DNA of 64,000 nucleotides, taken from contig CP136499.1 of the NCBI GenBank assembly GCA_032768795.1, positions 496,001 to 560,000 of the forward strand. The letters are read 5' to 3'. The notes beneath the pieces were generated by a model. That model saw only the letters and a list, made by a program, of their open reading frames with translations. It had not been told where the DNA came from and made no database searches. The position numbers and the translations under genes were made by a program. The DNA comes from Tremella fuciformis. Lineage: Eukaryota; Basidiomycota; Tremellomycetes; Tremellales; Tremellaceae. Positions 9,631 through 20,900 of the stretch are shown here, in pieces; position 1 is the first letter of the stretch; every line of letters starts with the position of its first letter.

Positions 9631-12557
9631 TCACTCGCCCCCAAGTCCCCGCCCCTCGCCACATCCCTCCCTTATCAACGAATCCATCAAGGCCGGTGAG
9701 ACCAACAACATCCTCATCTCAGTCTCTCTCAACACCCGGAACGCCCATTCCGTCTTGACCATTTCTTCCCTCTCCTCCTGCTCGTCGTCGTCGTCGTCAT
9801 CGTACCGAGTTGTCAGGCCCCGATTGTACGATAGAGCATCTTGACCAAACCCGACGAGCGAATCGAGGTCCAAATCTGATGATGCCCCGCCCTGTCGCAC
9901 AACCCCCATCACGTCTCGTTTCGAGGACGGCCAAAGGAGAGGACGATGGATGAGATCGACGGGCGAGACTATGGATCGCGATGACAGAGTGTCGGTCGAG
10001 GTCGTGCTTGTCTCATCTACGGGCAGTGTGTCTCGACCAAGGACAGTCGAAGTGGGCCTGGTCGAGGTCGGATTGGACTGCTGCGAGTCGGGACCGGCGG
10101 CAATGGTGGTGGTGGGTGCATTGGGAGAGTCTGTCCGGATCCCAGTACCAGATCCCGGTTCAGTACGGCTCGGACCGGGTCCAGGACGCGTGATATCCCC
10201 ATCGTTATCGTCATCGTCCGGCTCACGACGGGGGAACGGTTTCAGATCTGATGGACGACATGCGTCTTTCCCCTTCCTGTTGGTAGTAGCGTCGTTCTGG
10301 TCTCGCACGGCGCCGTCATCCTCGGGTACTGGTGACTCTGACCTCGGAGAGCCGCTTGGAACAATAACCGAGTCGAAGACCGCGATGTCGGTGGAAAGAA
10401 TGGGTTCTGGCTCGCTGGGTGGACCGGTGGCGCTCTCGGGCAGTACGCCTCGACCGTACATAGGAGCCGTCGGGGGAAGGGTACGAGCAAGTGGTAGGGC
10501 ACGAGATACGGTCTTGATCGGACCATCTGGAAATGCAGTCTCCCTGTCCGGCACCAATACCCGGGCCATTCGCAGGTCTGCTTCGCGATCCCCATGCCCG
10601 GCCTGGGATATGCAGGACAAGAAATCGTAATCGGCCGCCAGGTTGACCCTCGGGTAAGAACGCGACGTGGTCAGAGCTGCCTCGATGGCGGTGGCGGTGG
10701 GTTTGGCCGTGGTCGTGTGCTCGGTCGGTCCAGGCTGAGTGGAAGAGGTGGGCACGGGGGAGACGGCGGAAGAAGCAGCAGACGCGCTTTTCACCATTCC
10801 TCTCACCTCGGCCCAAGCGCCATTTATCCCGTCCGTATTGCCGCCAGGTGGTCGCAACCTTGTCAGAGATTGTCGAGGGTCGAGATTGGATACCAGGCTC
10901 GCGGCCATTCGGATCGTCTCCCACAATTTACCCACGGAGTCAATGTCGAACATCCGGATCGTCTGCTGGTTCAGGTTGTCCCCGTCTCCATCCTGACCAC
11001 TCGGACTGGAGTCGGGATCATCTCCGTGCCCCTCATCGACATCGTCATCGTACGGTAGCGTGGAAGAGTCCACCTCTGTGGTGGTGGGTGGTGGCAGGAG
11101 GTCGTCAATCATGAATCGATGCGGTAGATCGGTATATTGCAACTGCTGGCAGAAATCCTTTCGAGAGTCAGCGTCTGGTCCCAGCCAGGACCATCAGTCA
11201 AGCCGGCTCACATCGCACCAGTGCTCCAAGGAACCCCATTGATCCTCTCTCGCCGTCTCGACCACCACCAGACCCGTTTCGAGCATAACCAACCTCTGCC
11301 ATCGGTTCTCGACGACGCTCACGCCTATCCAGCTCGAGCACAGTTCGAACGCTACGCTGAGATAGGTCATCTCCCGGGTAAGACCTACGGATGGCGTCAG
11401 GTAAAACAACACTCTCTCGGAACCGTGGAAGACTGACCTTCAATGAGCTGTTCGCGACGTGGTTTGATCTCGCCCTGTATCCACACCGCCCTGGTCACTC
11501 CCCTTGCCTCTTCCTCGCTCCTGGCGATCGTGTTGGGCGAGTCTGGTGGTCGAGAGCCCACGGACGGATGGTGGCGGCCGTCGTCTCGGGTGGACAGGGA
11601 TAATGGAGTGTTGGTAGATGTAGGCATCGGGAGGGGACTCGAATGCGTAGACAGCCTGTATCGGGGTTTGTCTGGCTGACCTGAAATGTCGGACGCTCGA
11701 GGGGGATCCGACATCTTCCGTCTCTGGTCGCTCCGTCGTTGCGAAAGAATCGGAGAAGCTCGGGGGTGTCCGGGTATGGTGAGCTTGGGGTTGGGCTTGG
11801 GTTCTGGGCCGCACGAGACGACTAGGCCGAATAGGTCTGGACGCTGACAGCCCGCATTGTCCATCAAGGATCCATCTCTCGAGTGGCTGAGGGACGCGGC
11901 ATCGCTTCTCGAACGAGTCTTCGCCACTTTCAAGCTCGATCCTTCTCCTCCCCTCAGGTCCTGATCTTGATCCCCATCATTATGGCCCGACCCCCGCGCA
12001 CGGCCACCATCACCATCACCGCCATCGCCACCGCCACTCTCGTTGACCTGCGAATCCTGCTGGGAATCGTCCGCCGCCGCTCTCAAGACTTTCCCGGCCG
12101 CTCTCCACTCGATCTGCTTCCTCACACTGGCCGACTCGCCATAACTCGGACCATCAACGACTTTGATATCCCTCAAACCCTCCTTTGAGGACCTGTCAAA
12201 CGAGAAAACGGCTCTGCCTATATGATTCGTGAGCCGGGCGTCGACACCGGGTACGAGTGGGTGGAAGAGTTCCAATAGGGCCGTGTTGTACTTTTCCTCG
12301 TCGGTCGTGCGTCCCCGCACCCGTACCCTCGAACCGACGGCAGCGGCGGCGGTGGCGGCGGCGGCGGTGGATGAGAGCAGCGCTTTGTCACGGGCGAGAA
12401 TGAGATGAGGTCGGAGAACGCCCAGTGAGGATGCTAGCCACCCGGTAAACTCTGGATCCTGGTCGTACAGCTCGGACCAAGGTCGCAAGATCCAGTCACG
12501 CCGTCCGGAGCGGTATTTGTCGTTGGAGATGGCATGATAGGTTATCGAGGAGGACAT
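9631..12557 (-). CDS. Gene A: large protein with candidate PD-(D/E)XK nuclease-like domain
   Basis: Three exons on the minus strand: 12557-11438, 11384-11212 and 11157-9631. Introns of 53 and 54 bp have consistent phases, and the product is about 939 residues from MSSSITYHAI. The N-terminal 200 residues are structured. A Pro-Asp pair near residue 241 is followed, after a 121-residue Ser/Pro-rich insert, by Q-G-E-I-K (E363, K365). After that come helix and strand segments (FELCSSWIG, RLVMLETG), as expected after the ExK of restriction-endonuclease-fold proteins. The last 450 residues are mostly low-complexity acidic, Ser, Thr and Pro sequence, ending in a short helical part (VLRETEMRMLLVSPALM). 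It appears to be a distant relative of gene B (55855-57877) and of the N-terminal half of the kinase gene at 58140. Family membership is inferred from motif order; enzymatic function is unproven. Confidence 0.6.
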
Positions 12558-13750
12558 TGCCGAAGGATGAGGAGAGGAGTGGGGAGGGGTTGAAGAGAGG
12601 ATTTGAAAACGCCGAAGGGGGAGAAGAAGAAGAGGAGGGTGGAAGGGGGAAGGAGCAAGTCGGTCGGTGATGACAGTCAAGAGAAGAGCGCATAGCAATG
12701 CACATGGCATGGCCTGGTCAGAGGTGCCTATCGGGGAAATCTCAAACATGAGTGACCGAGGGCGCCTACCTTTCTCGGCATTTTCGGGGTTGGGGATCAG
12801 TGGCACTTTGCTTTCGCCAACCATTACTCTACTCAGTCGACGTACCAGTCATCGCTTGCCAGCACGTTCACGAGGTCGGCCCATCCTCGTGCAAGATGCC
12901 AGGTAACCCGGTCGGCGGGGGCAGTTGGATGCGAGTCTTCGAGGCAAGATCAGATGACAAAGCCCCGTCGGGGGGTAGATGGGACATGGGCAAGAGTGGC
13001 ATGGCTCATGATACCTGGCAGAAGAGTTGAGCAGGGCAAGGGTAGATTCGCAAGGAGCTGGATCGAACATGTCTCGGCTTTAGGTGCTCATGAAAGCTTA
13101 GCTTGACAAACAACCCAAACATCCAGCTCGGGCGGACCTGCAAGACCAACAGCCGGACAAGCCTCAAGAGTTGACGTACAATGGGATGAATACGTGTACG
13201 GGTTTGGCGGCTTGGCTTGAGTGCAAGGCTGAGGCAATGTACTTTGTGCTTCGACCTGCCCAAGGGAGATCGGGTACAACATTTCCCAATCGACAGCGAG
13301 TCGACATCTGCTTGCTTCTCCGCCAAACCATGGATCGCATAGGAGAAGGGGGATCTGACACGGCAAGTAGGTTCTGCGCCGCCTTTTACGACTACAGCAT
13401 CTCAGATCGTCTGGGATGAGAATAGAGTGAACGACCAGTCCCTGTCCCGCGCACGCACGCCACTGCCTCTGCCGTCTGCCTCGCGTCCCCCATTGATAGA
13501 TCGACGTGATCATGGCTAGACTGGGACGAAACCTAGATATTGGCCTGGGGTCTGTCGGAGACATGAGGAAGGCTGGGAAAAATGTGAGCGGCAGACCTTG
13601 GGTGACGGGATACGTAGTGGCCCGAATTCCCCATCTGTTTTTACGGACGCCAACATGTATTACGATTGGACGGGTCGGAACATTGTGGTCGCCAAGCCGG
13701 TCATCGATGGCGCTGCTTATGCCTCATGATCAGATGACACCTATCATACC
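12558..13750. other. Intergenic / unassigned
   Basis: The part next to 12557 is CT-rich on the minus strand and is likely the 5' region of gene A. Beyond it, several overlapping open frames on both strands (13088-13564 minus, 13171-13419 plus) have no recognisable domain. A minus frame around 13500-13710 (AIDDRLGDHNV...PIVIHVGV) looks coding, but I could not splice it in phase to the exon at 13795-14134. Confidence 0.3.
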
Positions 13751-13794
13751 TCACGGACACGTTTGAAGGAAAAAGAAGACCTGAGGCTGGCTCA

Positions 13795-14134
13795 CCTTGT
13801 CGCGACTGCGCCGGATCCTCGTCGTCACGTAATGCCTTGAGGAGTGGCCCCACCAAGTCGACTTGAAAGCATACGATCCCGCTCCAAGCGGATTGTGGAC
13901 GACTCCATCGTGTACGGACGCCTGCAGTGGACCGCTGAATACAAGCTCGTGCCTCAGCCTTTCTTCGAACTCGGCCTTGATGCGAACGCTGTGTTTATCA
14001 GCAACCTGGTCCCTCGAGCAGCAAGAATCTCGCAATCGCTCATGTGCTTCGTCAGAGATAGCCTTGCAATGATCCCGGCTCCCTTGACTGCCTGTTTCGT
14101 GAATCTCAGAAGAGATTGTTTGCTGTTCCGCCAT
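13795..14134 (-). CDS. Hypothetical protein, first exon only
   Basis: The minus-strand frame starts with ATG at 14134 (MAEQQTISSEIHE). It runs through a charged helical region (IKAEFEERLRHELVF) to a good donor, GACAAG followed by GTGAGC, near 13795. No acceptor gives a clean continuation, so the gene may be decayed. It lies just upstream of the poly-G tract that bounds the truncated copia element. No family was recognised. Confidence 0.3.
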
Positions 14135-14215
14135 GATAGGTTATTTTGGCACAGCCCTTAGCTATTGGCGCTAAGCGTTGACCGTGTCGATGGAGCCGGG
14201 GGCGAAGAGGGGGGC

Positions 14216-14234
14216 GGGGGGGGGGGGGGGGGGG
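14216..14234 (+). repeat. Poly-G tract (19 nt) at the 5' edge of the truncated copia element
   Basis: An uninterrupted run of 19 G lies immediately before TGTTACACAA. That decamer is the exact reverse complement of the last ten bases of the copia LTR (TTGTGTAACA), which is itself followed by a run of 20 G at 16545. Homology of the element body to the other copia copy begins about 35 bp downstream. Confidence 0.7.
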
Positions 14235-14335
14235 TGTTACACAAAAGTGACCGGCCAGTCGAGTGTCAAGGGCATTGATCGCCGTCTTGTAACACTTTCG
14301 CCTTCCTATCCGCCAACGCCGCCGACGGCCCCGTA

Positions 14336-16393
14336 ATGCCTGTGGATCCCAGGAACCTGGCCGAGGCGATGGCTAGCGACGACAGAGCAGAGTGGATTGC
14401 CGCCATGGAGAAGGAGATCTCAAACATCGAGAGTAAGGGGACGTGGCGCGAGGTAAAGTTGCCTGCAGACCGCAGAGCAGTCGGTTCGCGATGGGTATTC
14501 AAGGTCAAGACCGATGCCGACGGCCACGTCATCAAACACAAGGCTAGGCTTGTCGCACAGGGCTTCTCTCAAGTGCCGGGTGTCGATTTTGAAGAGACGT
14601 TTGCGCCTGTAGGCCGTCTTGGATCTCTGAGACTGTTGCTGGCGATTGCTGCAGCCGACCGCATGATTGTCGCACAGGCCGACGTCGAAGGAGCGTATCT
14701 GAACAGCCCTATCGATACCGAAGTCTACATCCGTTATCCCGACGGAATGCGGCGGAAGTCAGGCTGCGACGCTCTGCTGCTCTTGAAGAGCCTGTACGGC
14801 CTAAAGCAGTCAGCAAGGAACTGGTGGGAAGAGCTAGGACGAGTCTTACGTCGACAAGGCTTCCAGAGGACGAATGGTGACTGGGGACTGTATGTGCGAC
14901 AGTCTCAAGACCGAACCGTGCTTGTTTTGGTCTATGTCGACGACATCGTGATAGCCGCATCGTCGCAGGGGGAGATCGACGCCCTGTGGATCGCTCTCAA
15001 GGCTGAGTGGACGATCACTGTCATAGGCGACGTCGGGACCGTGCTCGGGATGAAGGTATCGCAGGACAAGGCTAGGCGGACGATCTGGCTTAGTCAGCCC
15101 GCATACATCGACAGAGTACTCGAGCGTTTTCCAGAGCACGCAAGTAGACGCTCACGATCAACACCGTTGCCGCAGGACACGAGGACGAAGGTAGAGGACG
15201 TGTCGACAGCCCTAACGCCCTATCAAGAACTCGTAGGGTGTCTCTTATGGCTAGCGGGCTGCACACGCCCGGACGTCATGTTCGCGGCCTCATACCTCTC
15301 CAGGGCGCTCGCAGCACCTACCCGTCAGCACTGGGACCTCGCACAAGGCGTCCTGACCTACCTAGCCCACACACGGACCGTCGGGCTAAGGCTGGGTGGC
15401 GGCGACGGCGGGCTGCAGGGCTGGGTAGATTCGGACTGGGCGGGTTGCAAGGACACTCGGCGATCAACCACAGGCTGGTTGATGGAGTTCAGAGGCTCGC
15501 CGATCACCTGGTCGTCTCGCAGACAAGCCACGGTCTCGACATCGACGGTTGAGGCCGAATACATCGCTGTAGCCGAGGCTGCGAAGGAGGCGGTTTGGCT
15601 CAGGAATCTGCTCGGTGAGCTGGGATTCGAGCAGAGGTCACCAACACCGCTCTCCTGCGACAACCAGGGGTCCATCAGACTTGCAGGGCAGCCCACAACT
15701 CACTCTCGGACCAAACATATCGACATAAAACATCATTTGATCCGGGAACTTGTCGACACAGGCAAAGTCAGCCTGCGGTACGTCAGCTCTGCGGACCAGA
15801 AGGCGGACATCCTCACCAAGTCGCTCCCGGCTGCCGCGCACGCCCGCCATTTTGAAGCTCTGGGCCTGGGCCGTCCGTCTGCCGGCGCGGAGCGCGCTGT
15901 CGTCCACCTAGCGGCCGCAATCAGCGATCTAGAAGACGTCGACGGTAGTGAGAAGACGTTGAATGACAAAGTCAGTCGCGCTCCAAATCGTCTGCCACAC
16001 CACGTGGTCGAGCCAAAACGCCGAAATGCCGCTAGTCAAACCCATCAGCTCGCTCATCAGCAACGCTTCGCTGGATGCGCACGGGCAGTGAGAGACTGTA
16101 TGCATGCAGGGGGAGCTGGAGAACATCAAGGAGAATCAGGGCTACCGGCAGACACCGAGATCATCGATTTTGGGTCGGTATTGATGGAGAACGGCCGGAC
16201 GCCTTCCCATCAGTCTGAAGGAGGTAGGACTCAGGACCGTGCGACGTTCGCAACGTGTGTTTTTTTGGGCCTATATCGTCCTGGAGCGAAGATCAACAGG
16301 CTTGGGGATGCCCGGCAGGTCCTTGGCACAACCGCCAGACCTGCTGCGGCCACCTGCAGCCTGCAGACTTCGAGGGGGAGTGTTGAACAATAG
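14336..16393 (+). CDS. Copia pol fragment: reverse transcriptase - RNase H
   Basis: This is one uninterrupted frame of 685 codons. The RT domain shows the copia hallmarks TWREV...RWVFKVKTDADG, KARLVAQGFSQ, the D-V-E-G-A-Y-L-N-S block, LKSLYGLKQS, and the catalytic YVDD in VLVYVDDIVI near 14937-14948. RNase H follows with WVDSDWAGC, STSTVEAEYIA, CDNQGSIRL and TKHIDIKHH, so its acidic residues are kept. The C-terminal about 150 codons are less conserved and run into the polypurine tract and LTR (the last codons overlap the LTR start). The frame lacks integrase and protease and cannot transpose on its own, yet RT and RNase H are undamaged. The ATG at 14336 is only the first in-frame ATG; the true polyprotein would have started far upstream. 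Confidence 0.85.
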   Translation: MPVDPRNLAEAMASDDRAEWIAAMEKEISNIESKGTWREVKLPADRRAVGSRWVFKVKTDADGHVIKHKARLVAQGFSQVPGVDFEETFAPVGRLGSLRLLLAIAAADRMIVAQADVEGAYLNSPIDTEVYIRYPDGMRRKSGCDALLLLKSLYGLKQSARNWWEELGRVLRRQGFQRTNGDWGLYVRQSQDRTVLVLVYVDDIVIAASSQGEIDALWIALKAEWTITVIGDVGTVLGMKVSQDKARRTIWLSQPAYIDRVLERFPEHASRRSRSTPLPQDTRTKVEDVSTALTPYQELVGCLLWLAGCTRPDVMFAASYLSRALAAPTRQHWDLAQGVLTYLAHTRTVGLRLGGGDGGLQGWVDSDWAGCKDTRRSTTGWLMEFRGSPITWSSRRQATVSTSTVEAEYIAVAEAAKEAVWLRNLLGELGFEQRSPTPLSCDNQGSIRLAGQPTTHSRTKHIDIKHHLIRELVDTGKVSLRYVSSADQKADILTKSLPAAAHARHFEALGLGRPSAGAERAVVHLAAAISDLEDVDGSEKTLNDKVSRAPNRLPHHVVEPKRRNAASQTHQLAHQQRFAGCARAVRDCMHAGGAGEHQGESGLPADTEIIDFGSVLMENGRTPSHQSEGGRTQDRATFATCVFLGLYRPGAKINRLGDARQVLGTTARPAAATCSLQTSRGSVEQ

Positions 16394-16544
16394 GCCCCGA
16401 GGACCCCGAGGACGCCTCATAGGGTCAGAATTGCCTCTTGCGGCCAAATGAGTAACCTTATGTAGATGGCTTGAGCAGAGCGACAGCTCATAAGTAGAGA
16501 ACTGTAGAGAGGGACGAATGCACTGCTCTCATCGTTGTGTAACA
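16381..16544 (+). repeat. Copia 3' long terminal repeat
   Basis: The 164-bp sequence starts TGTTGAACAA and ends TTGTGTAACA, giving TG...CA ends with imperfect inverted termini. It directly follows a GAGGGGGAG polypurine tract. The 5' LTR is absent. Related blocks occur at 8887-8970. Confidence 0.7.
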
Positions 16545-16564
16545 GGGGGGGGGGGGGGGGGGGG
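16545..16564 (+). repeat. Poly-G tract (20 nt)
   Basis: Twenty consecutive G directly abut the end of the copia LTR. A similar 19-G run lies at the other end of the element at 14216-14234. Confidence 0.75.
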
Positions 16565-17099
16565 TGCGTGCAAGTGGGCGAAGGATGTGATTCAAAAGGG
16601 ACTTCCACGAAGAGGGAATGGGTCCGGGGTGGCGACCCACACGAGAGTGGTGATGGATCAGAAGCATCAAGAAGCATCGTTAAGAAGCTGTCAAAGCTCG
16701 CATCACGAGTGAACCCCCCTTGAATGCTCGATTCCCCACTTGTGTAACGCACAACGCTCGAAAAACCTCCGGTTTGACCGCAACTTGCAAGCATGCATGA
16801 GAAGGCAAGGTTGCTTTTACCGCTGAGAATGGTACTGCAAGTTCTGAGCCTGCCAGAGGCTGGTGCTCGCAGGTCAACATGCATCTTTACAGCCAAACGC
16901 CCTAGCACGTGACTTGGGACGATCGCTCAAGAGTCTTCGAGCAAGTGGCACTCCAGTATAAGGTAATGGGAAGGCCATACTTTCTGATCGGGGGATTGGG
17001 AGATGGAGGTCCGTGTGATGAAGCATTCACATCGTGCTCCAGGTGGGACTCTCTGTTGCTTCCATTTGAATCCTAAGGCGATCTCGGCGCCACATCTCC
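16565..17099. other. Intergenic
   Basis: I see no supported gene between the poly-G tract and the ASCH-like gene. The part before 17100 is presumably its 5' region. Confidence 0.4.
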
Positions 17100-17955
17100 A
17101 TGTCGTCCACTGAAAACTCGACCGAGGAGATCCACCATCAACCCGGCTTGTGCCGAGCGAGCAAACGGCCGAGCGGTGGATTGTCAGTCTCGGCTCCATA
17201 CCCACGACCTCTTTCGGATCAGCGAAACCTAGGCGGATCGGAAAACCTGCCCGTGACAAAGACCACGCGACCGCGGCCTTCGAACGGTCGTGTCGAGACT
17301 GACGTTCTTCTCGCTATCAAGGCGGTTCATCTTTCTCGGATCATCAAACGCGAGAAGAACTTCGAGTTCCAAAAATATCGACTTCGACTGAAGGACGGGG
17401 TAGAAAGGATTTGGTTTTATGAAACAGCGGGGGATGCAAAGTCGGGAAGAGGGAGAGCCTCCATTACGTGAGTCTTCCAACAAGAGCGAGCGGTATCCTG
17501 CGCGATTGAGCGCGGTCGTCATCTTCAGCGATGCTCGGTTGAGGGCATTGCTCATGCGCGCCTGAACGAGGATGTTCTTGTCGAGGTCAAAAGACGGGTG
17601 GACAAGTCGGGCCAATGGCAATTCCAGTCTTGGGCCGGGATTGATTTGTTAGTCACATTGCAACGACATCTCCCAACATCCGATACACCAAGGGACAGAT
17701 TCCCGAGATCCCCGCTGGTATCGGCAACCGAGATTTCAACGCCCGTCTCAAAACTTCCAAATATGCCTACCCGATACTCAGTCTGTATGAGCTTGTCCCT
17801 CCCATCAGCTTGGAGGACATGCAGATGAGGTGGGGACTCGGCCCCCCCCCCCCCCCCCCCCCCCCATGGGATGGCTGTATGTCAAGAAGGATCTTTTGGA
17901 GATCAAATGGGGCGTCCTGGGGCCGGAGAACGAGGCCGTCGTAAGAGTCTTCTGA
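17100..17955 (+). CDS. ASCH/PUA-like domain protein, frame broken by poly-C tract
   Basis: Exon 1 is 17100-17467, from ATG through a disordered N-terminus into LLAIKAVHL, KNFEFQKYRL and RIWFYETAG. Exon 2 is 17653-17955. The 184-bp intron starts GTGAGT and ends TTGTTAG, and splicing in phase 2 gives SITHIATTSPN, then PAGIGNRDFNARL, YAYPILSLYEL and GWLYVKKDLL. This order matches fungal ASCH-like (PUA superfamily) proteins, which are predicted to bind nucleic acid. Between WGLGP and MGWLYV lies a run of 24 C. After the glycine codon, 23 C remain, so the annotated frame shifts and stops near 17944. A count differing by one would keep the C-terminus to 17955 in frame. The gene is therefore a pseudogene, length-variable, or mis-assembled at the tract. 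Confidence 0.6.
17842..17865 (+). repeat. Poly-C tract (24 nt) inside a coding exon
   Basis: Twenty-four consecutive C replace what should be about two proline codons in the ASCH-like gene and put the two halves of the exon in different frames. Confidence 0.75.
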
Positions 17956-20900
17956 TGATACCAAACGTACTCCACAGACGGTCCCGGCGCTAGAGACCTC
18001 CCACATTTGTTTGTCTGTCATGCACACTGTGGGAGTATTGCCATAGGTATGCTCAAAGTGTCTGTCTCATAAGGGCCGGTCGTGCTCATTTTGACTGTGA
18101 CGTGTCGCTTCCTTCCGCGGCACACAAGACGTCATGTACGGTTGGAAAGCCCTCCTGTGACGGCTCCCTCCCAAGCAAACAACATCCGGCTGGCGGACAC
18201 CGCCGATGCCTGTGCGACAGCGTCGTATGGTCTGGTCCGCAGTAAGAGATCTCTCAGGTTGCCGTGCTATCTGGCCATAATCTGGGACGCTCCGGAAGGC
18301 AAGCTTTATACCGGCAGTCGTTACATCCGTGTGTGCAAATGAAAATGCCGAACACCTAAAGTGATCTTGGGGATGGATTCGAGACTATTGCGCGGACTGT
18401 CGTATCACACGTCATGGTCAGTTGTTGTCGAGTTTGCTCTGCAGCTAGGCAATTGCCGTCATGAGAGTGAGGAATTTCATCAAGATCGGGATGGGTACGT
18501 GCGACTGACCGCTGGGGAACCCGCCCTGTTTGCTTGTTGTTTTCGTCGAGTCATCATCATCGTCAGTCGCACTGCACTCAAAAGTCATCTGCCCATCACT
18601 GCACCAACGAGACGTGTCGTACCTGACCGCATCAGCTGCGCTTCGTCGCACATCGCCAAAAGCAACTCAGTAAAGCGTACTCGTAGGCCCTTTCAGCACA
18701 TCCACGTACGTCGAGTTTTTCTAATCGTCGGCTGCTTTAAAGGCTGATGAGACTTCTAGTCCCACTGCACGCCGCCACACATCGTCCCAGAGCTTGATGA
18801 GCTGTTCATGCATCCTAGGACATCGCAGTGAAAGCATGCACGAGGACTTGGGATTACAAAACTTCCCAAAAGGTGAAAGCTGTCCCAATAAACACCCCAC
18901 CGAAAGGGTAATCAAGATAATCGATATCCCCACTTAAGGGCTTGGTGCCCCGGAGCTCAAGCCACGGAGCTCAAAGGGTTGCCTCACAAAGGTCGGTTGG
19001 CCTCTCACTTCGCGCGCGCATAGAGAAGGCAAAAATTGGCTGACCCCGGAGGCGAGGCGAGGGGAGAAGCAGATGCCCGATTCCAACGACATTTCCAGAC
19101 GTCGCTTTACCACGCAAGAACCGTTTTTATCATTCGGCGCATTGCGGGATGTGAGATTTCCTCTCTCTCGTGGTCGCTCCCAAGAGCAAGAAGTCTACAG
19201 GTCAGTCTGCCCATCTCTGTGTCACCGAACCGGCCGGCACTGGCTCATTAGCAGATCATCGCAACAGGACCCCTAGGCAGCCAGAAAAGTACGGTCCAGC
19301 CGTCCGCCGTACAGGTTTTCGACGTGGGCGCGACCCCGATCCAGCGAACGCCCATTTATGACGCGTGACACATTCGCACTCGTCAACCGGCGAATTGAAA
19401 ATGTGAAAATTGTGGGCGTGGGCATCGGCTGGAGGAGCTTTCTTGAAGGTGATGAACGGTGCAATTCATAGCTGGAGGACGTCAAGAGCTGCTCGGTGGC
19501 ACTTCGCGGTGTTCGTTTGGCACCGATGCGACACAAAGGGAGCGTAGACCGCCGACTTCCACGGCTTAGTCTGGGCGGATCATTGCACGTCCTCATTCCG
19601 ATTAGCGTCCTCGCGAAAAATTTGGATTCTCGACTCGTCCGGTTAGTCAGCTTGTCATCTATCGTGCTTCCCCACTGATGTCAGCACCGAGAGCAACCCC
19701 TGTCCGCTTTCGACGCCGAACCTATCTCTTCAGCGCCCGGTATGGCAGACACTTCTTTCGCACCAACCGTCCGGCCGAGCTCCAACCTCAATCAGGTAGC
19801 CTAAACGTCCACAAAGCCAGACAGCTTTGCTCGACTATTTGCGGCTTCGTTGTCCCCAAAATGCAGCTCGCTCATCCGAGCTCTTGCCCTCGTGGCCCGG
19901 CTAGACCACACAGCGGGGCAACCCCTCCGCGATCTGGGCTGCGCATCGACGCCGGGCGTAGGGTCAATGAGCTCGCCCCTGTGTTGAAAGCGGGGTAGAA
20001 TCCTCTGCACGACAAAATTGACCGCAACAATAGGGCTTCTCCCCGTCCGCTTAGGCCCCGCTATTCTCACGGTCATCCCCCACTTAGAGCGCTCGATACA
20101 AAGGCCCTCGCCCGCGTGCTCGCAGATTTATACTACAACAACGTCGCGTCGCGATGCTGGACGTCGATCGTGCCCCAAAGCCCAAAGTGTTGGCTTCAAT
20201 TGATCGAAAGCGTTGCGCCTCTTGAAGGGCGGACCCTCGTGCAGCCATGGTCGCGAGCACGGTGTGCCTCCCCGCACGGCAGAAAACGGGGCAGAACAAG
20301 CAAAGGCAGGCAGCGGGGCAGGGAGGACCTAATCGAGCACAAGACCGTATAAAGGCCGTGTAGGCTTGTACTGTGGGGCCATCTCTCCGCTCAAGTGACA
20401 TCTGTCATTGGCTGACCCCAGGTTTCTGCTGCTCCTCTGAGGAGAGTGCTGCGGCTATCCGAGATACAACGCATTGTCGGTCTTCGACAAGCCAGCCCCA
20501 GAAGGAGTCCTGGTTGGCCCAAAGAGGCGTCTCGAATCCGCTCGCGAGTCGGACCTGATTCAGTTCACACACTTGCCAGCAAGCCATAGTGCATAATCAG
20601 CAACCGGACTCGGCCAGGAATGGCAACCCGCACTTGCCAATTATCGATGCCCATCATTAGGGGTCACAGTGGAAGTCGTGAGCGTCTTCGCAGTCCACCT
20701 TCTCAGGGACATTGCCACCGACCGCACGGTGCTGACTATTTAGATGACCTTTCCACGGCGTCCTGACATGAATATACACCATTCGCAAATAACGTGCTCG
20801 ACATCGACTACGCGATCCCCTCAGCTGTCGAAGTTCGTCCGACATGCGCGAGTTCGACATCCGGAACAAAGTATCCCTCCTCCCCCTCCCAGGGGCGTCA

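Larger units (their letters stand above)
14270..16544 (+). mobile_element. Ty1/copia retrotransposon, 5'-truncated, copy 1
   Basis: This element retains only the reverse transcriptase and RNase H part of pol plus a 3' LTR. The upstream boundary is set by loss of alignment to copy 2 (22950-27100 minus): the shared sequence starts near 14270. Gag, protease and integrase are missing. The 3' end has a purine-rich GAGGGGGAG directly before the LTR start TGTTGAACAA. Confidence 0.85.

Noticed and set aside
9950..10630. Plus-strand 226-codon frame
   Set aside because: It is the complement of exon 3 of gene A, in a low-complexity region where antisense frames stay open by chance.
17229..17621. Minus-strand 130-codon frame, and the plus-strand frame HARLNEDVLVEVKRRVDKSG
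   Set aside because: The minus frame shadows the ASCH-like exon. The plus fragment looks coding, but including it breaks the splice phase, whereas removing it as intron restores the family sequence.
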